DNA of 64,000 bases. Source: CAVYVZ01 sp963772065 (lineage in GTDB: Bacteria; Acidobacteriota; Vicinamibacteria; Vicinamibacterales; UBA2999). Both the position numbers and the translations under genes were made by a program. The DNA is taken from contig CAVYVZ010000006.1 in the NCBI GenBank assembly GCA_963772065.1, forward strand, positions 186,001 through 250,000, written 5' to 3'. The notes below the pieces were generated by a model. That model was not told where the DNA came from, searched no databases, and was given only the letters and a program-made list of their open reading frames with translations. Positions 63,224-64,000 of the stretch are shown here, piece after piece; position 1 is the stretch's first letter, and each line of letters opens with the position of its first letter.

Positions 63224-64000
63224 GCCGTCGCCTCGACTTGCGACACGCGCGCCATGGCGTCGAGCGTGCGGCGGGCGGAGCCCGAATCGATCGCCTCGGC
63301 GGCACGGCGGATCCCGTCGCGGACCGACGCGGCCGCGCCCGCCACGAACAGCGCCGCGCCGGCGTTGAGGAGCACGACGTCGCGCGGCGCGCCGTCCGCA
63401 CCCGCGAGCACGGACTCGATGATCGCGGCATTCTCAGCGGCGCAGCCGCCGGCGAGCGCCCCCGCGGCGCTCTTGGCCACGCCGAACTCGGCGGGATGGA
63501 TGTAGAACGTGTGTACCGCGCCGTCGCGGCACTCGGCGACCTTGGTGTATCCGGCGATCGAAATCTCGTCGATGCCTTCGGCGCCGTGGACGACCCAGGC
63601 GCGCTCGGTGCCGAGCATGCGCAAGGCATGAGCCATCAGCTCGGTCAGCTCGGCTCGCGGCACGCCGACGATCTGCCGCGCCGCCCCGGCGGGGTTCGTC
63701 AGGGGCCCGAGCAGGTTGAATGCCGTGCGGATGCCGAGATCGCGCCGCGTCTGCGCCGCGTGCCGCATCGACGGGTGAAAGGTGGGCGCGAAGAAGAACG
63801 CGATGCCCGCCTCGTGCAGCAATCGCTCGACCACCGCCGGCGGCACTCCGACGTTGACGCCGAGCTGTTCGAAGACGTCGGCGCTTCCACACCGGCTCGA
63901 CACCGAGCGGTTGCCGTGCTTCGCGACTCGAACGCCGCAGGCGGCGACGACAATCGCGGCGGCGGAGGAGATGTTGAACGTCCCGGAGCGGTCGCCGCCG
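63220..64000 (-). CDS. trpD: Anthranilate phosphoribosyltransferase, 5' part beyond the window
   Basis: About 259 C-terminal residues are present; the N terminus lies past the right edge. The visible part starts GDRSGTFNISSAAAIVVAAC and continues KHGNRSVSSRCGSADVFEQLG, FAPTFHPSMRHAAQTRRDLGIRTAFNLLGPLTNP and VVHGAEGIDEIS. It links anthranilate to PRPP. trpE and trpG are expected further right. It is the first gene visible in the trpDCFBA-aroQ-aroF-tyrA operon. Confidence 0.95.
   Translation of the reverse strand, partial: GGDRSGTFNISSAAAIVVAACGVRVAKHGNRSVSSRCGSADVFEQLGVNVGVPPAVVERLLHEAGIAFFFAPTFHPSMRHAAQTRRDLGIRTAFNLLGPLTNPAGAARQIVGVPRAELTELMAHALRMLGTERAWVVHGAEGIDEISIAGYTKVAECRDGAVHTFYIHPAEFGVAKSAAGALAGGCAAENAAIIESVLAGADGAPRDVVLLNAGAALFVAGAAASVRDGIRRAAEAIDSGSARRTLDAMARVSQVEATA

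Overview
The window is a dense, high-GC bacterial chromosome segment with no rRNA, tRNA, phage, IS or CRISPR. Gene content suggests an Acidobacteriota member, most likely of the Vicinamibacteria type. The pointers are an Oar-like TonB receptor with a carboxypeptidase-regulatory domain but no SusD, a short winged-helix module of a type usually found at the N terminus of larger acidobacterial proteins, twin-arginine-targeted sugar enzymes, RNase J, and secreted PL/GH enzymes. This placement is inferred from gene content only.

Left part (1-25.7 kb): a carbohydrate-utilisation region. A plus-strand operon (galT end, FAH hydrolase, ribose-type ABC importer, L-fuconate dehydratase, GH95 fucosidase, Tat-exported Gfo/Idh oxidoreductase) looks built to release, import and degrade L-fucose by the non-phosphorylating route. 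A middle group holds an exported c-type cytochrome-like protein, a Tat-exported mannonate dehydratase and a PL38/alginate-lyase-like enzyme. A long minus-strand array (25.5 to 13.6 kb) starts with a ROK regulator behind a good sigma70-type promoter. It runs through an unrecognised secreted protein, an IolB/KduI-like isomerase, a KdgF-like cupin, kduD, eda, kdgK, a stand-alone winged-helix protein, a GH29 fucosidase and the TonB receptor. Together these look like a SusD-less utilisation locus for a fucosylated, uronate-containing polysaccharide.

Middle part (25.7-51 kb): housekeeping genes. These are a CDGSH protein, rho, a CoA-binding protein, a GT-C glycosyltransferase, glcD, an aminotransferase, coaD, rsmD, recG, lexA, DUF3467, nth, a small zincin, rsmA, RNase J, ftsK, an AMIN-domain amidase, pepA, an AtoE-type transporter and a GT4 glycosyltransferase.

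Right part (51-64 kb): envelope genes (DUF4390-like, bactofilin-like membrane protein, Omp85/TpsB-like barrel, JAMM peptidase), then acetoacetate use (thiolase, scoB, scoA). Last comes an aromatic amino-acid operon read right to left: trpD-trpC-trpF-trpB-trpA-aroQ-aroF-tyrA, with two hairpins between aroQ and aroF.

Data-quality note: seven otherwise normal genes (sugar-binding protein, TonB receptor, IolB-like, GT-C, aminotransferase, coaD, trpB) each carry one +1 shift. Each is repaired by removing one base from a GG/CC run, and most of the sites read GGT. Assembly or base-calling errors are the simplest explanation, so these are annotated as full-length genes with the shift stated.
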